A stretch of DNA of 64,000 nucleotides, taken from Planctomycetota bacterium (lineage in GTDB: Bacteria > Planctomycetota > Planctomycetia > Pirellulales > Pirellulaceae). Positions within the stretch are counted from its first letter, which is position 1, and every line of letters begins with the position of its first letter. The DNA is taken from positions 52,364 to 116,363 of the forward strand of contig JACNKX010000082.1 of the NCBI GenBank assembly GCA_014381825.1, written 5' to 3'. Of this stretch, positions 44,152 to 53,154 are shown in pieces. Both the position numbers and the translations under genes were made by a program. Below the pieces are notes generated by a model. The model ran no database searches and was not told where the DNA came from. It saw nothing but the letters and a program-made list of their open reading frames with translations.

Positions 44152-44436
44152 CTGACTTCCTTGTCTTATTCTGTTGCGCCGAAGGCGTTAGCGTCGAGTT
44201 GCTTGTGCTATACCCGCGGCTTGCGCCGTCGGCTCACGCGTGGCTGGTTCAGGTTATCGTCCGAAAACTCTTCCGAATCGAGAAAATCGCCGCAATCGGA
44301 GAAGTTTACCAGCGCTGCCCCGACGCAGCGGATGAATGCGTCGCTAGCAGCCGCTCTCCGTTGCCACATACCTCGCTCGTTGCTACAGTTCTCCGACGCT
44401 AAATCCATAACCGCGTACGTCTGCTGAGAGGCCTCC

Positions 44437-44928
44437 ATGAAGACGCTCAAGCAATTGATTGTGATCGGCATATTCGCGGCGCTGATCGTTGGTGCCGTAT
44501 CCGTCATGGGCCTTTACAATCCGGCTCGCAAGAAGTTGATCGGCCAGTGGGATGTGAGCTTCGAGATGACGCAAACCGACTTGCGTCAGATGGGAGTTAC
44601 CAACAACCCGCTGGCAACTGCAGCCGCGCAAACACTCGTCAACACGATCCAGGCGTCCATGCAAGTCGAGTTTCGTGATGATGATACCGCGAGTCTGGGA
44701 GTGACGACGTTTGGCTTCCTAGCGGGTGACTCCGGCACATGGAAAGTCCTTGCCAAAGACGGTGAACAGGTTACGATTGCGATCAAGTTCTCGGAGGATG
44801 AAGCCGCGAAAGAATGGACAGTTCGCTTTCTCGACGATGATACGTTTCAAATGGTATCGCCCAAGGATTCGCGTTTCCCGGTTGGACAGATCGTTGTCTT
44901 TCGACGCGTTACTGGCGAGACTTCGTAG
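44437..44928 (+). CDS. Small membrane-anchored protein, hypothetical
   Basis: A 163-residue protein with a single N-terminal hydrophobic helix (LIVIGIFAALIVGAVSVMGL, about 7-26) acting as an anchor or uncleaved signal, then a beta-rich domain (KLIGQWDVSFE, GTWKVLAKDGEQVTIAI, TFQMVSPKDSRFPVGQIVVF). The repeated GQW/GTW start of strands is reminiscent of lipocalin-like barrels, but I cannot assign a family. ATG 44437 has GAGG 6 nt upstream. It appears monocistronic, with a dispersed hairpin repeat downstream (44958). Confidence 0.7.
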   Translation: MKTLKQLIVIGIFAALIVGAVSVMGLYNPARKKLIGQWDVSFEMTQTDLRQMGVTNNPLATAAAQTLVNTIQASMQVEFRDDDTASLGVTTFGFLAGDSGTWKVLAKDGEQVTIAIKFSEDEAAKEWTVRFLDDDTFQMVSPKDSRFPVGQIVVFRRVTGETS

Positions 44929-44957
44929 TCGCTTATAGCGCTCCGACAAAACGTTCT

Positions 44958-44978
44958 GTTCGCGGAGCGAACAACGAC
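44958..44978. repeat. Dispersed 21-nt hairpin repeat, copy 2
   Basis: Identical to 21081-21101 (GTTCGCGGAGCGAAC followed by AACGAC). It lies between the small membrane protein gene and the secretion operon, upstream of the first gspF. Confidence 0.7.
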
Positions 44979-45065
44979 AATGGGTCGCCTGATGGAGTTT
45001 TGGCGCTGAGCCGTTAGAATGACTGCCGCATTCTGGTATCTCGCTCCCGTCTTGGAGTCTCCGTC

Positions 45066-46112
45066 GTGGCCGTTCCTGCGACTCGTGGCATTACGCTTGA
45101 CGAACTGGTCGCATTAAACGACGAGATGATTGCACTCGTTCGAGCGGGCGTGCCACTTGAACGCGGACTCCGATCAATCGGTGCCGATTTGCCAGGCCGC
45201 CTGGGCCGGTTGGCGGAATCGCTCGGGCGGCGATTGGAATCGGGCGAGAGCCTGGCTGATACCCTCGACGACTCAACGGACGGCTTTCCTCGCGTGTATC
45301 GTGCCGTCGTCGCCGCGGGGATTCGATCAGGCAAACTCTCGTCGGCGCTGGAAGGCGTTTCAAGTGCCGCTCGCCGCGCCGCAGAACTTCGGCGGGTCAT
45401 GATCGTGTCGCTGATCTATCCGATCATTGTGTTATTCATCGCAACCAACCTGCTCTATTTCACGGCATACAAGACCGCCCCGGTCGTCATGCAAGTTCAT
45501 GAATTGCTCGGTGTCGATCGACCTTGGTGGTACGATTGGGTCCTGTATTTGGGGCAGTATGGTGGCGAACTTCTTGCTGGCTTTTGGTTGATGACTACCA
45601 TTTTTGGCGGTTTGTGGCTGTATCGTTCCAGTCGTGCTGCATCGATTTCCGACCGTGGCGTTCGCGGTTTGCCGACCGTGGCTCGTGTTCTTCACGTCGG
45701 TCGTATGGCGACGTTTGCTGATGTGCTGGCGATGATGGTCGAGCAGCGAGTGCCCTTGGACGAAGCGGTTGTACTCGCGGCGGAGGCGAGTGGCGATCGA
45801 ATCTTGATGAATTCGAGCATCATCATCGCCACGAGGATTCGAGGCGGAGAACGGTCGGCTCCTTTGCCCAAGGGGTTTCCGCCGTTGCTTGGCTGGCTCA
45901 TCAACACCGGCACGCAACGCGAGCCGTTGGCGAAGAGCCTTCGTCAGACGGCCGACTCGTACCGGCGCCGCGCACTGAATATGGGCAACTGGCTGACGAT
46001 TTATCTGCCGATCATTTTGTCAGCGGGAGTGGGTGGCACGATCGCCGCGTTGTACGTCTTTATCGTTATGGCACCGTTTTACAACCTGCTCTTCAAGCTG
46101 AGCCTGCCGTAA
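45066..46112 (+). CDS. GspF-like type II secretion inner-membrane protein 1
   Basis: A 348-residue platform protein with two GspF/T2SSF domains (about 15-130 and 205-320), each a cytosolic helical bundle ending near membrane helices (SLIYPIIVLFIATNLLYF about 117-134; LTIYLPIILSAGVGGTIAAL about 310-330). GTG 45066 has GGAG about 10 nt upstream. It is the first of three consecutive GspF genes in a nine-gene operon. GspF anchors the assembly ATPase and the pseudopilus. The cytosolic ATPase gene (gspE) and outer-membrane secretin (gspD) are not in this window, so the complex must be completed elsewhere. Confidence 0.9.
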   Translation: MAVPATRGITLDELVALNDEMIALVRAGVPLERGLRSIGADLPGRLGRLAESLGRRLESGESLADTLDDSTDGFPRVYRAVVAAGIRSGKLSSALEGVSSAARRAAELRRVMIVSLIYPIIVLFIATNLLYFTAYKTAPVVMQVHELLGVDRPWWYDWVLYLGQYGGELLAGFWLMTTIFGGLWLYRSSRAASISDRGVRGLPTVARVLHVGRMATFADVLAMMVEQRVPLDEAVVLAAEASGDRILMNSSIIIATRIRGGERSAPLPKGFPPLLGWLINTGTQREPLAKSLRQTADSYRRRALNMGNWLTIYLPIILSAGVGGTIAALYVFIVMAPFYNLLFKLSLP

Positions 46113-46113
46113 T

Positions 46114-47322
46114 ATGAAGCAGTTTCGCTACATCGCCGAAGACGCAGCAGGCACTCGCCACAAGGGTGAAGTGTCGGCAGCCAACGACGACGCAGCTCGG
46201 CAGCAACTCCGTGAACGCGGATTGAACCTCGTCGAATTGACTGCAGTGAGCGATGACCGCGAGGCACCGGCTCCCAAGCTTTCGCAACGAGAATCGGAAG
46301 ACGTCCTTGTTGCGATCGCCGAGTTAAGCAACTCGGAGTTGCCGCTCGCCGAAGGATTACGAGCGGCGGGCGATGATACTCCCAGTCGCCGTGTGGCGAA
46401 GGCGCTAAGACAGATCGCGGGCGATGTCGAGCAAGGGTACGCCTTGGACAGTGTCATGAGCGAACGCGGCAAATTCCTTGCGCCACACGTCCGTGGGCTA
46501 GTCGCTGCTGCGTCGCGAACTCAACGCCTTGGAGTCGCATTAGATGATTTAGTCGAACATCACCGCGCGACGCGCGAAGTGTGGGGGAAGGTACTCGGTG
46601 CGATCGCGTATCCAATGTTGGTACTCGGCATGACACTGTTCGTTTTGGCGTTTCTGCCGATCTTCATCGTCCCTCAGTTCAAGCAAATGTTCGTGGAATT
46701 CGAGCTGGAGCTTCCGGCGATCACCAAAGCCGTGATCGGGGTCAGCGACGCAATTCTGTGGCTTACCGAAGGCCCCGGCCTATGGATCGTAGCGGTGTTT
46801 TGCACTGTGCTGGTCACGTTTGCGGTTCTTGCGTGCTTCGGCATCGGCACGCCCATGACGCATCGATTCACGACGACGATGCCGTTGGTCGGTCCAATTT
46901 GGCAATGGAGTGGAACGGCAGCGTTCACTCGGTTACTGGCGACAATGCTGGAGTACGACGTTCCGCTTCCTGATGCTTTACTGCTTGCGCGTGATGGCGT
47001 CCGCGATCCTGATGTTCGGGAGGTCGCGGGGTCGTTTGCAAGCGGAGTCGAAAGCGGCAAGACGCTTTCGGATTTATTGACCGAGTCGAATCGTTTGCCG
47101 GCTAGCATCACTCCGTTCATCCGTTGGGGTGAACGAACAGGTAAGCTGCCGGATGCGTTACGGGCGGTCACGGACATGCTGCTGCTACGCGTGCAAATGA
47201 GAACAGTGCTGCTGCGTTCGATTGCGCCGCCGGTTGTGTTCATTTTGGTCGGAATCTTAGTGGGCTTCATGGTCATTTCGTTGTTCATGCCCTTGGTCAG
47301 TCTCATCACAGGGCTCACCTGA
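46114..47322 (+). CDS. GspF-like type II secretion inner-membrane protein 2
   Basis: A 402-residue GspF of near-standard architecture. The N-terminal FRYIAEDAAGTRHKGEVSA motif is the short beta domain of canonical GspF, followed by two T2SSF helical domains with membrane segments at about 170-195, about 223-248 and about 378-400. It starts one base after the stop of GspF1. Its N-terminus sets it apart from GspF1 and GspF3, so this is probably the canonical member. Confidence 0.9.
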   Translation: MKQFRYIAEDAAGTRHKGEVSAANDDAARQQLRERGLNLVELTAVSDDREAPAPKLSQRESEDVLVAIAELSNSELPLAEGLRAAGDDTPSRRVAKALRQIAGDVEQGYALDSVMSERGKFLAPHVRGLVAAASRTQRLGVALDDLVEHHRATREVWGKVLGAIAYPMLVLGMTLFVLAFLPIFIVPQFKQMFVEFELELPAITKAVIGVSDAILWLTEGPGLWIVAVFCTVLVTFAVLACFGIGTPMTHRFTTTMPLVGPIWQWSGTAAFTRLLATMLEYDVPLPDALLLARDGVRDPDVREVAGSFASGVESGKTLSDLLTESNRLPASITPFIRWGERTGKLPDALRAVTDMLLLRVQMRTVLLRSIAPPVVFILVGILVGFMVISLFMPLVSLITGLT

Positions 47323-47329
47323 TACGTCG

Positions 47330-48592
47330 ATGGAAGTATTTGGATCAATTCATCTGTTCGTGCTGATATGGATCGGAGTGGCCGTTCTGTGGTCGCTGCG
47401 ATTGGCGTATCGAAACCGCGGGTCGGGCGCGGATGATTCGCTCCGGTTGATTTTGACGACGGCGGGTTGGATCTTGATCCTGGCCGGTATTCTTGGAACG
47501 GCGATGCAGGCGTTCCTCTATGGCGCGCCACTTCCGTGGATCGTGATCCTCGCCATTGTCATGATGGCAGTGGGTCGGTACCGGGGTGCCGAAAATCGGA
47601 CGCTCTTGTGGTGCTTGGCGGCTGCCGCCGAACGCGGCATCCCGTTGGAACAAGCTGCGCGAGCCTACTCAATGGAACGCAGCGATGAACTCGGTATTCG
47701 AGCGGCTCGACTTGCGGAGCTACTTGAGGGAGGCACACCACTCTCGCTGGCGCTTGCCGAAACACGTATACATCTGCCGCTCGACACGCTGGTCGCCGTC
47801 AGGATTGGAATCGAGACGGGCGATCTGGGGACGGCGCTCGCGAAAGTCAGCAAGTACGACGACGACGCCGACTCGCTGCTGCGTTCGATCTTCGAGAAGG
47901 TGTTTTATCTCGGTGTGGTGGCCAACGTGCTGGTCGGCATGCTGACGTTCATTATGTTGAAGATTGTTCCGGTCTTTGCACAGATGTTCGAGGAGTTTGG
48001 GCTCGAGCTGCCGGTGGCGACTCAGCTTCTCGTTGCGATCTCTGAGTACACTTTGAATTATTGGTTTATCGCGATGCCCGTTCTGATCTGGCTGCCGGCG
48101 TTTCTCGGCGTTGGACTACTTCATTACATTGGGTGGCTACCTCGTAACTTGCCGTTGATTAACTGGTTTGTGCTGCGATTGGACGGGGGAATCGTCATGC
48201 GTTGTTTGGCTCTTTCGGTAAGCCAACAGCGTCCGCTCCCGGAAATGATTTGGCTGCTGGCCAAGTTGTATCCGAAATCGAGCGTAAGAATGCGACTGAC
48301 GCGCGCCGGCAACGCGTTGAACAATGGCGAGCATTGGTGCGAAGCTTTGCGAAAGGCTAGGCTAATACGATCGTCAGATGCAGCCGTTCTGACCGCCGCA
48401 GAGCGTGCCGGGAATGTGGAATGGGCGTTAGAAGAGATGGCGGACAGCAGCATCCGCCGTCTGGCGTATCGCCTGCGCGTGGCCTTGAACGTTCTGTTTC
48501 CTGCCGTGTTATTTGTGTTTGGCATGATCATTGCCTTCGTCGTGGTCAGTCTATTCATGCCGCTCGTCTCGTTGATTCAAGGACTGTCCTGA
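47330..48592 (+). CDS. GspF-like type II secretion inner-membrane protein 3 with extra N-terminal helices
   Basis: A 420-residue GspF paralogue. The first 90 residues are unlike GspF: they contain one helix at about 6-22, one at about 42-62 and one at about 66-83, so the protein seems to carry an added membrane domain in place of the usual N-terminal beta domain. Two T2SSF domains follow (CLAAAAERGIPLEQAARAYS about 95-115 starts the first). Ends with the usual FMPLVSLIQ tail, also seen in GspF2 (FMPLVSLI). Stop overlaps the next ATG (TGATG). Confidence 0.88.
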   Translation: MEVFGSIHLFVLIWIGVAVLWSLRLAYRNRGSGADDSLRLILTTAGWILILAGILGTAMQAFLYGAPLPWIVILAIVMMAVGRYRGAENRTLLWCLAAAAERGIPLEQAARAYSMERSDELGIRAARLAELLEGGTPLSLALAETRIHLPLDTLVAVRIGIETGDLGTALAKVSKYDDDADSLLRSIFEKVFYLGVVANVLVGMLTFIMLKIVPVFAQMFEEFGLELPVATQLLVAISEYTLNYWFIAMPVLIWLPAFLGVGLLHYIGWLPRNLPLINWFVLRLDGGIVMRCLALSVSQQRPLPEMIWLLAKLYPKSSVRMRLTRAGNALNNGEHWCEALRKARLIRSSDAAVLTAAERAGNVEWALEEMADSSIRRLAYRLRVALNVLFPAVLFVFGMIIAFVVVSLFMPLVSLIQGLS

Positions 48593-49032
48593 TGTTAGTT
48601 GATCGATTCACCAACCAGGAATCTTTGACGAATCGCCGTCGCGGATCGATGTTCATCGAAACGGCAATTGGAATTGCGTTGGCAGTTGTCGTGATGATCG
48701 CCGTCGCTCAATTGGTGGCGCTGGTCGCGAGGCAACGCCGCGAAGTGTCGCAGACTCGTTCGGCAAACCAAGAAGTCGCGAACGTGATGGAACGCGTAAT
48801 GGTTCTACCCTGGGACGAGTTGACAACCGAAACGACGGCACGATTCGAGCTGCCCGACGAATCAGCGGTAGGCCTTGACGATCCGCAGTTATCAATCACG
48901 GTGACGGACGCGGAGGGGCCGCCCTCAAGCAAAACGATTGAGGTCGCTTTGGCTTGGCGAGACCAAGCTGATCGACTGGTTGATCCCGTCCGACTCGTCG
49001 CTTGGCGACATCAATTTTCGGCAGGGGAATAG
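48592..49032 (+). CDS. GspI-like minor pseudopilin
   Basis: A 146-residue type IV pilin-like protein. Prepilin peptidase site in RRG-SMFIE (cleavage after Gly) with Glu at +5, then a hydrophobic helix (TAIGIALAVVVMIAVAQLVALV), and a short C-terminal beta domain. Small size, position right after GspF genes and location before GspJ- and GspK-like genes match GspI. The ATG at 48592 overlaps the gspF3 stop. Confidence 0.75.
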   Translation: MLVDRFTNQESLTNRRRGSMFIETAIGIALAVVVMIAVAQLVALVARQRREVSQTRSANQEVANVMERVMVLPWDELTTETTARFELPDESAVGLDDPQLSITVTDAEGPPSSKTIEVALAWRDQADRLVDPVRLVAWRHQFSAGE

Positions 49033-49038
49033 TAAACG

Positions 49039-49584
49039 ATGAAACCAAGGCAACTACTGAATCAAAGCCGATTCCGCGACGCACGTCGAACGGGCTTTAC
49101 GCTCGTCGAGCTACTAGTCGTGCTTACGGTCTTCACGTTTCTGCTGGCGTCCGTCGCGTTGGCGATCGGAACACTGTTTCGAGCGCAAGGGGAATTGCAG
49201 AACGAGTTGGCACAAGCCACTGTCGCCTCGCGAATCGCTGCACAACTGCGCGCCGACGCGCACTTTGCCACGTCAGCCGAGATGATTGAAGAAGGCGACG
49301 TAGACATCGTGCGACTCGTTCTTCCGAATGCCACCAAAGTCGATTACGCGACGCATCCGCGAAGAATCATTCGCACTGTCACGACGAGCGAATCCGAGAC
49401 CCATCGAGAAGTCTTCTCGATGTTGGAAGGAACAACAACGTCCTGGGACATCTCAACGGAGACCCCAGTCTTCATTACGATGACGATGTCATATCGTTCT
49501 CCCGAGTTGCGAGAAGGCGTCGCGCGTCCGAGACAAAGTCGAGTTGAAGCAAGCGTCGGCTTTCACGCGGGAGGTGCGAAATGA
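49039..49584 (+). CDS. GspJ-like minor pseudopilin
   Basis: A 181-residue protein with the clearest class III leader, RRTG-FTLVELLVVLTVFTFLL (cleavage after Gly, Glu at +5). The C-terminal domain is beta-rich with charged loops, of a size consistent with GspJ. It ends by overlapping the next gene by 4 nt (ATGA). Confidence 0.8.
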   Translation: MKPRQLLNQSRFRDARRTGFTLVELLVVLTVFTFLLASVALAIGTLFRAQGELQNELAQATVASRIAAQLRADAHFATSAEMIEEGDVDIVRLVLPNATKVDYATHPRRIIRTVTTSESETHREVFSMLEGTTTSWDISTETPVFITMTMSYRSPELREGVARPRQSRVEASVGFHAGGAK

Positions 49585-49985
49585 AGCGATCTCGCTCTGG
49601 TGTCGTTCTGGTTGCTGTGCTCGTCGCGTTGCTCGTCGTGATGTTGATCAGCGGCGCGATCGTAAAAGGACTCGTCGTCCAACATCGAGTTGCCCAAGCT
49701 GAGCAACAGCGGGTGCAAGCGTTCTGGTTTGCCGAGTCAGCGGTGCAACGCGCGCAGGCACAGCTTCAGGCGAATGCCGACTACGATGGAGAGACATGGG
49801 GCATCGAGTTGGCGCGGATCGGCACACAGTCTGGCCAAGCCGTGATCCGTATTGAACAGATCGAAAATGAACCAAGTAAGCGAAACATCGTTGTCCAGGC
49901 TCGATGGCCGAACGATCCAATCGATGGCGTTTTGGAGGAGCGATCCTTCATCGTTGAACTTGAGAGTGCGGTGAACGACTCATGA
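49581..49985 (+). CDS. Short GspK/PilX-like minor pseudopilin
   Basis: A 134-residue protein. N-terminus RSRSGVVLVAVLVALLVVML reads like the GspK leader, which lacks Glu at +5 (Val or Leu there). The following helix with AQAEQQRVQAFWFAESAVQRA is typical of GspK/PilX. Full-length GspK carries a large alpha domain of about 200 residues that is missing here, so this is a compact tip protein. It overlaps both neighbours (ATGA). Confidence 0.75.
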   Translation: MKRSRSGVVLVAVLVALLVVMLISGAIVKGLVVQHRVAQAEQQRVQAFWFAESAVQRAQAQLQANADYDGETWGIELARIGTQSGQAVIRIEQIENEPSKRNIVVQARWPNDPIDGVLEERSFIVELESAVNDS

Positions 49986-50956
49986 GTCGATACGTACCAG
50001 CAGGCTTCACGCTTACCGAGTTGCTCGTTGTGGTCTTCATCATTGGAGTCTTGTTCTGGATGCTGCTTCCAGGGATTCAATCGGCGCGTGAAGGCGCGCG
50101 TCGGGCTCAATGTGCAAACAATCTCATCCAGCTGATTATCGCGGTTCAGAACTATGAAGATGCGATCAAGGCCTACCCACCGGGGACGATCAATGACCAA
50201 GGGCCAATCGCTAACCTGCCTCAAGGCTATCATCACAATTGGATTGGACAAGTATTACCTTTTGTTGAACTCCAGAATGCGTATTGGCATATAGATCGGA
50301 CGGTTAGTGTTTACCACGTCAACAACAAACTGATTCGTCTCCATCCCGTTCCTGGAATTCTCGAATGCCCATCGTCTGCGGGATGGCAGGGATTGTCGAC
50401 GAACTACGGAGCGGTCCATCATGACCTCGAAACGCCCATCGATATCGATAATCATGGTGTGTTTTACTTGAACAGCGATGTCCGTCGGCTCGATGTTTCG
50501 GATGGCTTGGCGAGCACCTTGTTCCTCGGTGAAAAGTTGGCGTTGGCAGGCGACCTCGGCTGGTTATCGGGAACTCGGGCAACGCTTCGAAATACCGGCA
50601 CGCCTGTCAATTCGGTGAATAGGTGGGCGAGAAGGCGCGGTGCGAACAACTCGGGATGGGGCTCTGAACCCGTCGACAGCCAAGGATTTGTCCTCATCGA
50701 CACGGCTCCCAAAGGCGAAGCTTCAGAAGATGAAATTCAGCAGACGCAAGAGCAACTAACTGCTGGTTGGACAGTTGTAAACGGTCTCCCTACGAACCCT
50801 ACTGCCGTTGGCGGCTTCGAGAGCGATCACATCGGCGGTGTCAACTTTGCATTCGGCGGCGGCAGTATTCGATTCATCAAAGACACAATCGACATGCAAG
50901 TCTATCAACAGCTTGGCCATCGAGCCGATGGACAGTTGCTGTCCGAGGAATTCTAA
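49982..50956 (+). CDS. DUF1559 pseudopilin 1
   Basis: A 324-residue protein with a prepilin leader ending AG-FTLTELLVV (Glu at +5) and the DUF1559 body typical of planctomycetes: YPPGT, YHHNWIGQVLPFVE and the near-C-terminal HIGGVNFAFGGGS segment. The usual H-X9-DG signature has Gly in place of the Asp (GG), unlike the two paralogues that follow. Start overlaps the GspK-like gene (ATGA). Possibly the pilus-like major or decorating subunit. Confidence 0.88.
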   Translation: MSRYVPAGFTLTELLVVVFIIGVLFWMLLPGIQSAREGARRAQCANNLIQLIIAVQNYEDAIKAYPPGTINDQGPIANLPQGYHHNWIGQVLPFVELQNAYWHIDRTVSVYHVNNKLIRLHPVPGILECPSSAGWQGLSTNYGAVHHDLETPIDIDNHGVFYLNSDVRRLDVSDGLASTLFLGEKLALAGDLGWLSGTRATLRNTGTPVNSVNRWARRRGANNSGWGSEPVDSQGFVLIDTAPKGEASEDEIQQTQEQLTAGWTVVNGLPTNPTAVGGFESDHIGGVNFAFGGGSIRFIKDTIDMQVYQQLGHRADGQLLSEEF

Positions 50957-51030
50957 CCATGCAGACAACACTGAAATATCTTATCGTTACAGGAACCGAT
51001 CACCCTCAGGACCGACCTAGGAGTGTCGTC

Positions 51031-52053
51031 ATGAATCAACAGACTAAACCGTGCCGCCGCGCGATACGAGGCTTCACGCTTGTGGAGTTGCTCGTAGTAA
51101 TCGCCATCATCGGAATTCTGGTTGCGTTGCTGTTGCCTGCTGTTCAGGCTGCTCGCGAAGCGGCCCGTCGAGCGCAATGTACGAATAACCTCGTGCAGCT
51201 GGCCATTGCCATCCACAACTATGAAGCGGCGAACCGTGTCTATCCGCCGGGAACGGTCGAGCCATCGGGGCCAATCCAAAACGTCGCGCAAGGCTACCAC
51301 CATAACTGGATTGGGCAGCTGCTGCCGTACATCGAACGCCGCACGGCTTATGACCATGTCGACCGCGCGGTCGGTGTTTACGATCCGGCCAACGCGCCGG
51401 TGCGAGATCTAAATATCAGTGGTTTGCTTTGCCCATCGTCGTGGTCTGCCAGTGCGGGCTACAGCAGCTATGCTGCCGTTCATCATGATGTCGAGGCACC
51501 AATCGACGTCGATAATCATGGAGTGTTCTTTCTGAACAGTGCGGTTCGCTACACCGACGTGTCGGACGGCGCATCGCAAACGTTATTCCTTGGCGAGAAG
51601 CTGATAACAGCGGGAGACCTGGGCTGGATGTCAGGGACTCGCGCCACGCTGCGAAACACGGGCACACCCATCAACGCGGTACACGCCGTTCGGCGAGCTG
51701 TCGGCGGAATGAATGTCCCGCCGAGCCAAAATGTTGGGAATAACTTCTATGGGGCGGAAGGTATCGACTCGTTGGAAACGACGTCCGAGGCGCCAGCGAA
51801 TGACGACGAGCCGACCGAAGCGGCGGACACAGACTCGAATGACACGGTTTCCTCGGATGAACAGCCCGTCATCATCAATGGTCGTCCTACCGTTCCGACA
51901 GCCGTCGGCGGCCTTTCCAGCGATCATCCGGGAGGCGCGAACTTTGCGTTCGGTGATGGCAGCATCCGTTACATCACCGATACGATCAACGAGCAAGTAT
52001 TCCAGCAGCTTGGTCATCGCTCGGACGGACGATTGCTTGACGAAAGGTATTGA
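51031..52053 (+). CDS. DUF1559 pseudopilin 2
   Basis: A 340-residue paralogue of the preceding protein. Leader RG-FTLVELLVVIAIIGILVA, body with YPPGT and YHHNWIGQLLPYIE, and an intact H-X9-DG signature (HPGGANFAFGDG). An acidic, low-complexity insertion (about 245-275, rich in Glu, Asp and Thr) distinguishes it. ATG 51031 has GGAG about 9 nt upstream; ATG 50959 is possible but lacks a site. Confidence 0.9.
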   Translation: MNQQTKPCRRAIRGFTLVELLVVIAIIGILVALLLPAVQAAREAARRAQCTNNLVQLAIAIHNYEAANRVYPPGTVEPSGPIQNVAQGYHHNWIGQLLPYIERRTAYDHVDRAVGVYDPANAPVRDLNISGLLCPSSWSASAGYSSYAAVHHDVEAPIDVDNHGVFFLNSAVRYTDVSDGASQTLFLGEKLITAGDLGWMSGTRATLRNTGTPINAVHAVRRAVGGMNVPPSQNVGNNFYGAEGIDSLETTSEAPANDDEPTEAADTDSNDTVSSDEQPVIINGRPTVPTAVGGLSSDHPGGANFAFGDGSIRYITDTINEQVFQQLGHRSDGRLLDERY

Positions 52054-52060
52054 GCGCTCG

Positions 52061-53143
52061 ATGGTGTCAGGAATGAAACCAATGTTTAGACATCGCTGCT
52101 GCCGCTTTCGCCACCCAAGACGCGGCTACACCTTTGCCGAGATCTTGGTGGTGATCGCAATCATCGGGATTCTTGTTGCCTTGCTTCTTCCCGCTGTGCA
52201 AGCGGCGCGCGAGGCAGCGCGACGTGCGACTTGTGCAAAACACCTTGAACAGTTGATCATCGCCGTTCACAACTACGAGATGCTGCATCAAGTCTATCCG
52301 CCTGGCACGATCAACCAGACGGGGCCGATCAAGACATTGCCACAGGGCTACCATCACAACTGGCTGATTCAGCTGCTTCCTTACATAGAGCAAAAGAACA
52401 CGCATGCACACATCGACTCGCTCGTCGGTGTTTACGATCCGAACAACATGCCCGTTCGACGCGTCGATATCCAGATATTCCGTTGTCCCTCAATGCCCGG
52501 CAGCGGTCGCGCGTATAGTGATTATGCTGGTGTCCACAACGACGTCGAAGCACCGATCGATGTCACGAACAACGGTACTTTCTTTCTGAATAGCCGTGTC
52601 AGTTACTTTGATCTCAAGGATGGCAGTTCGAATACCTTGTTCGTCGGCGAAAAGGATACTTACGCCGGCGATCTCGGTTGGATGTCTGGAACACGTGCGA
52701 CGCTCCGTAATACGGGAGTTCCCATCAATTCGTCGCAGGGAAAGAACTGGCGGACGCGACGTTACTTCTCGCGGCCAACTGGCTATCCACCTGGGTTAGA
52801 GATCGACGATCTTCCGGTCGAAGCTATGATGACCGACGAAGATACATTAGCGACGCTGTTCGGTGACACGGATGATCCGTTTGCGTCCAATAACTACCGC
52901 AACAATGGCGGATACGGTTGGGGGTCATCCGAAGACGAGGCAGAAGAGGAAGTGCTTCCCGAGTTCAAGCTTCCAGAGGATGTCACTCTCGCCGTTGGTG
53001 GGTTTGGCAGCCAGCATCCTGGCGGCGCGCAGTTCGCCGTTGGAGATGGCAGTGTCCGATTCTGCGCGGAGACCATTGATGTCATCACCTACATGCAGCT
53101 TGGTCATCGCGCGGATCGCCAGCTGAATGGCGACGACTGGTAA
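52061..53143 (+). CDS. DUF1559 pseudopilin 3
   Basis: A 360-residue paralogue. Leader RRG-YTFAEILVVIAII (Glu at +5), body with YPPGT and YHHNWLIQLLPYIE, and intact H-X9-DG (HPGGAQFAVGDG). An acidic loop near 300 (EDEAEEE). It starts at ATG 52061, 7 bp after the stop of pseudopilin 2; ATG 52073 is an alternative. Three DUF1559 proteins in a row in one operon suggest several structural subunits of one filament. The stop is 11 bp from the convergent giant gene. Confidence 0.9.
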   Translation: MVSGMKPMFRHRCCRFRHPRRGYTFAEILVVIAIIGILVALLLPAVQAAREAARRATCAKHLEQLIIAVHNYEMLHQVYPPGTINQTGPIKTLPQGYHHNWLIQLLPYIEQKNTHAHIDSLVGVYDPNNMPVRRVDIQIFRCPSMPGSGRAYSDYAGVHNDVEAPIDVTNNGTFFLNSRVSYFDLKDGSSNTLFVGEKDTYAGDLGWMSGTRATLRNTGVPINSSQGKNWRTRRYFSRPTGYPPGLEIDDLPVEAMMTDEDTLATLFGDTDDPFASNNYRNNGGYGWGSSEDEAEEEVLPEFKLPEDVTLAVGGFGSQHPGGAQFAVGDGSVRFCAETIDVITYMQLGHRADRQLNGDDW

Positions 53144-53154
53144 CCGCATTGCAT

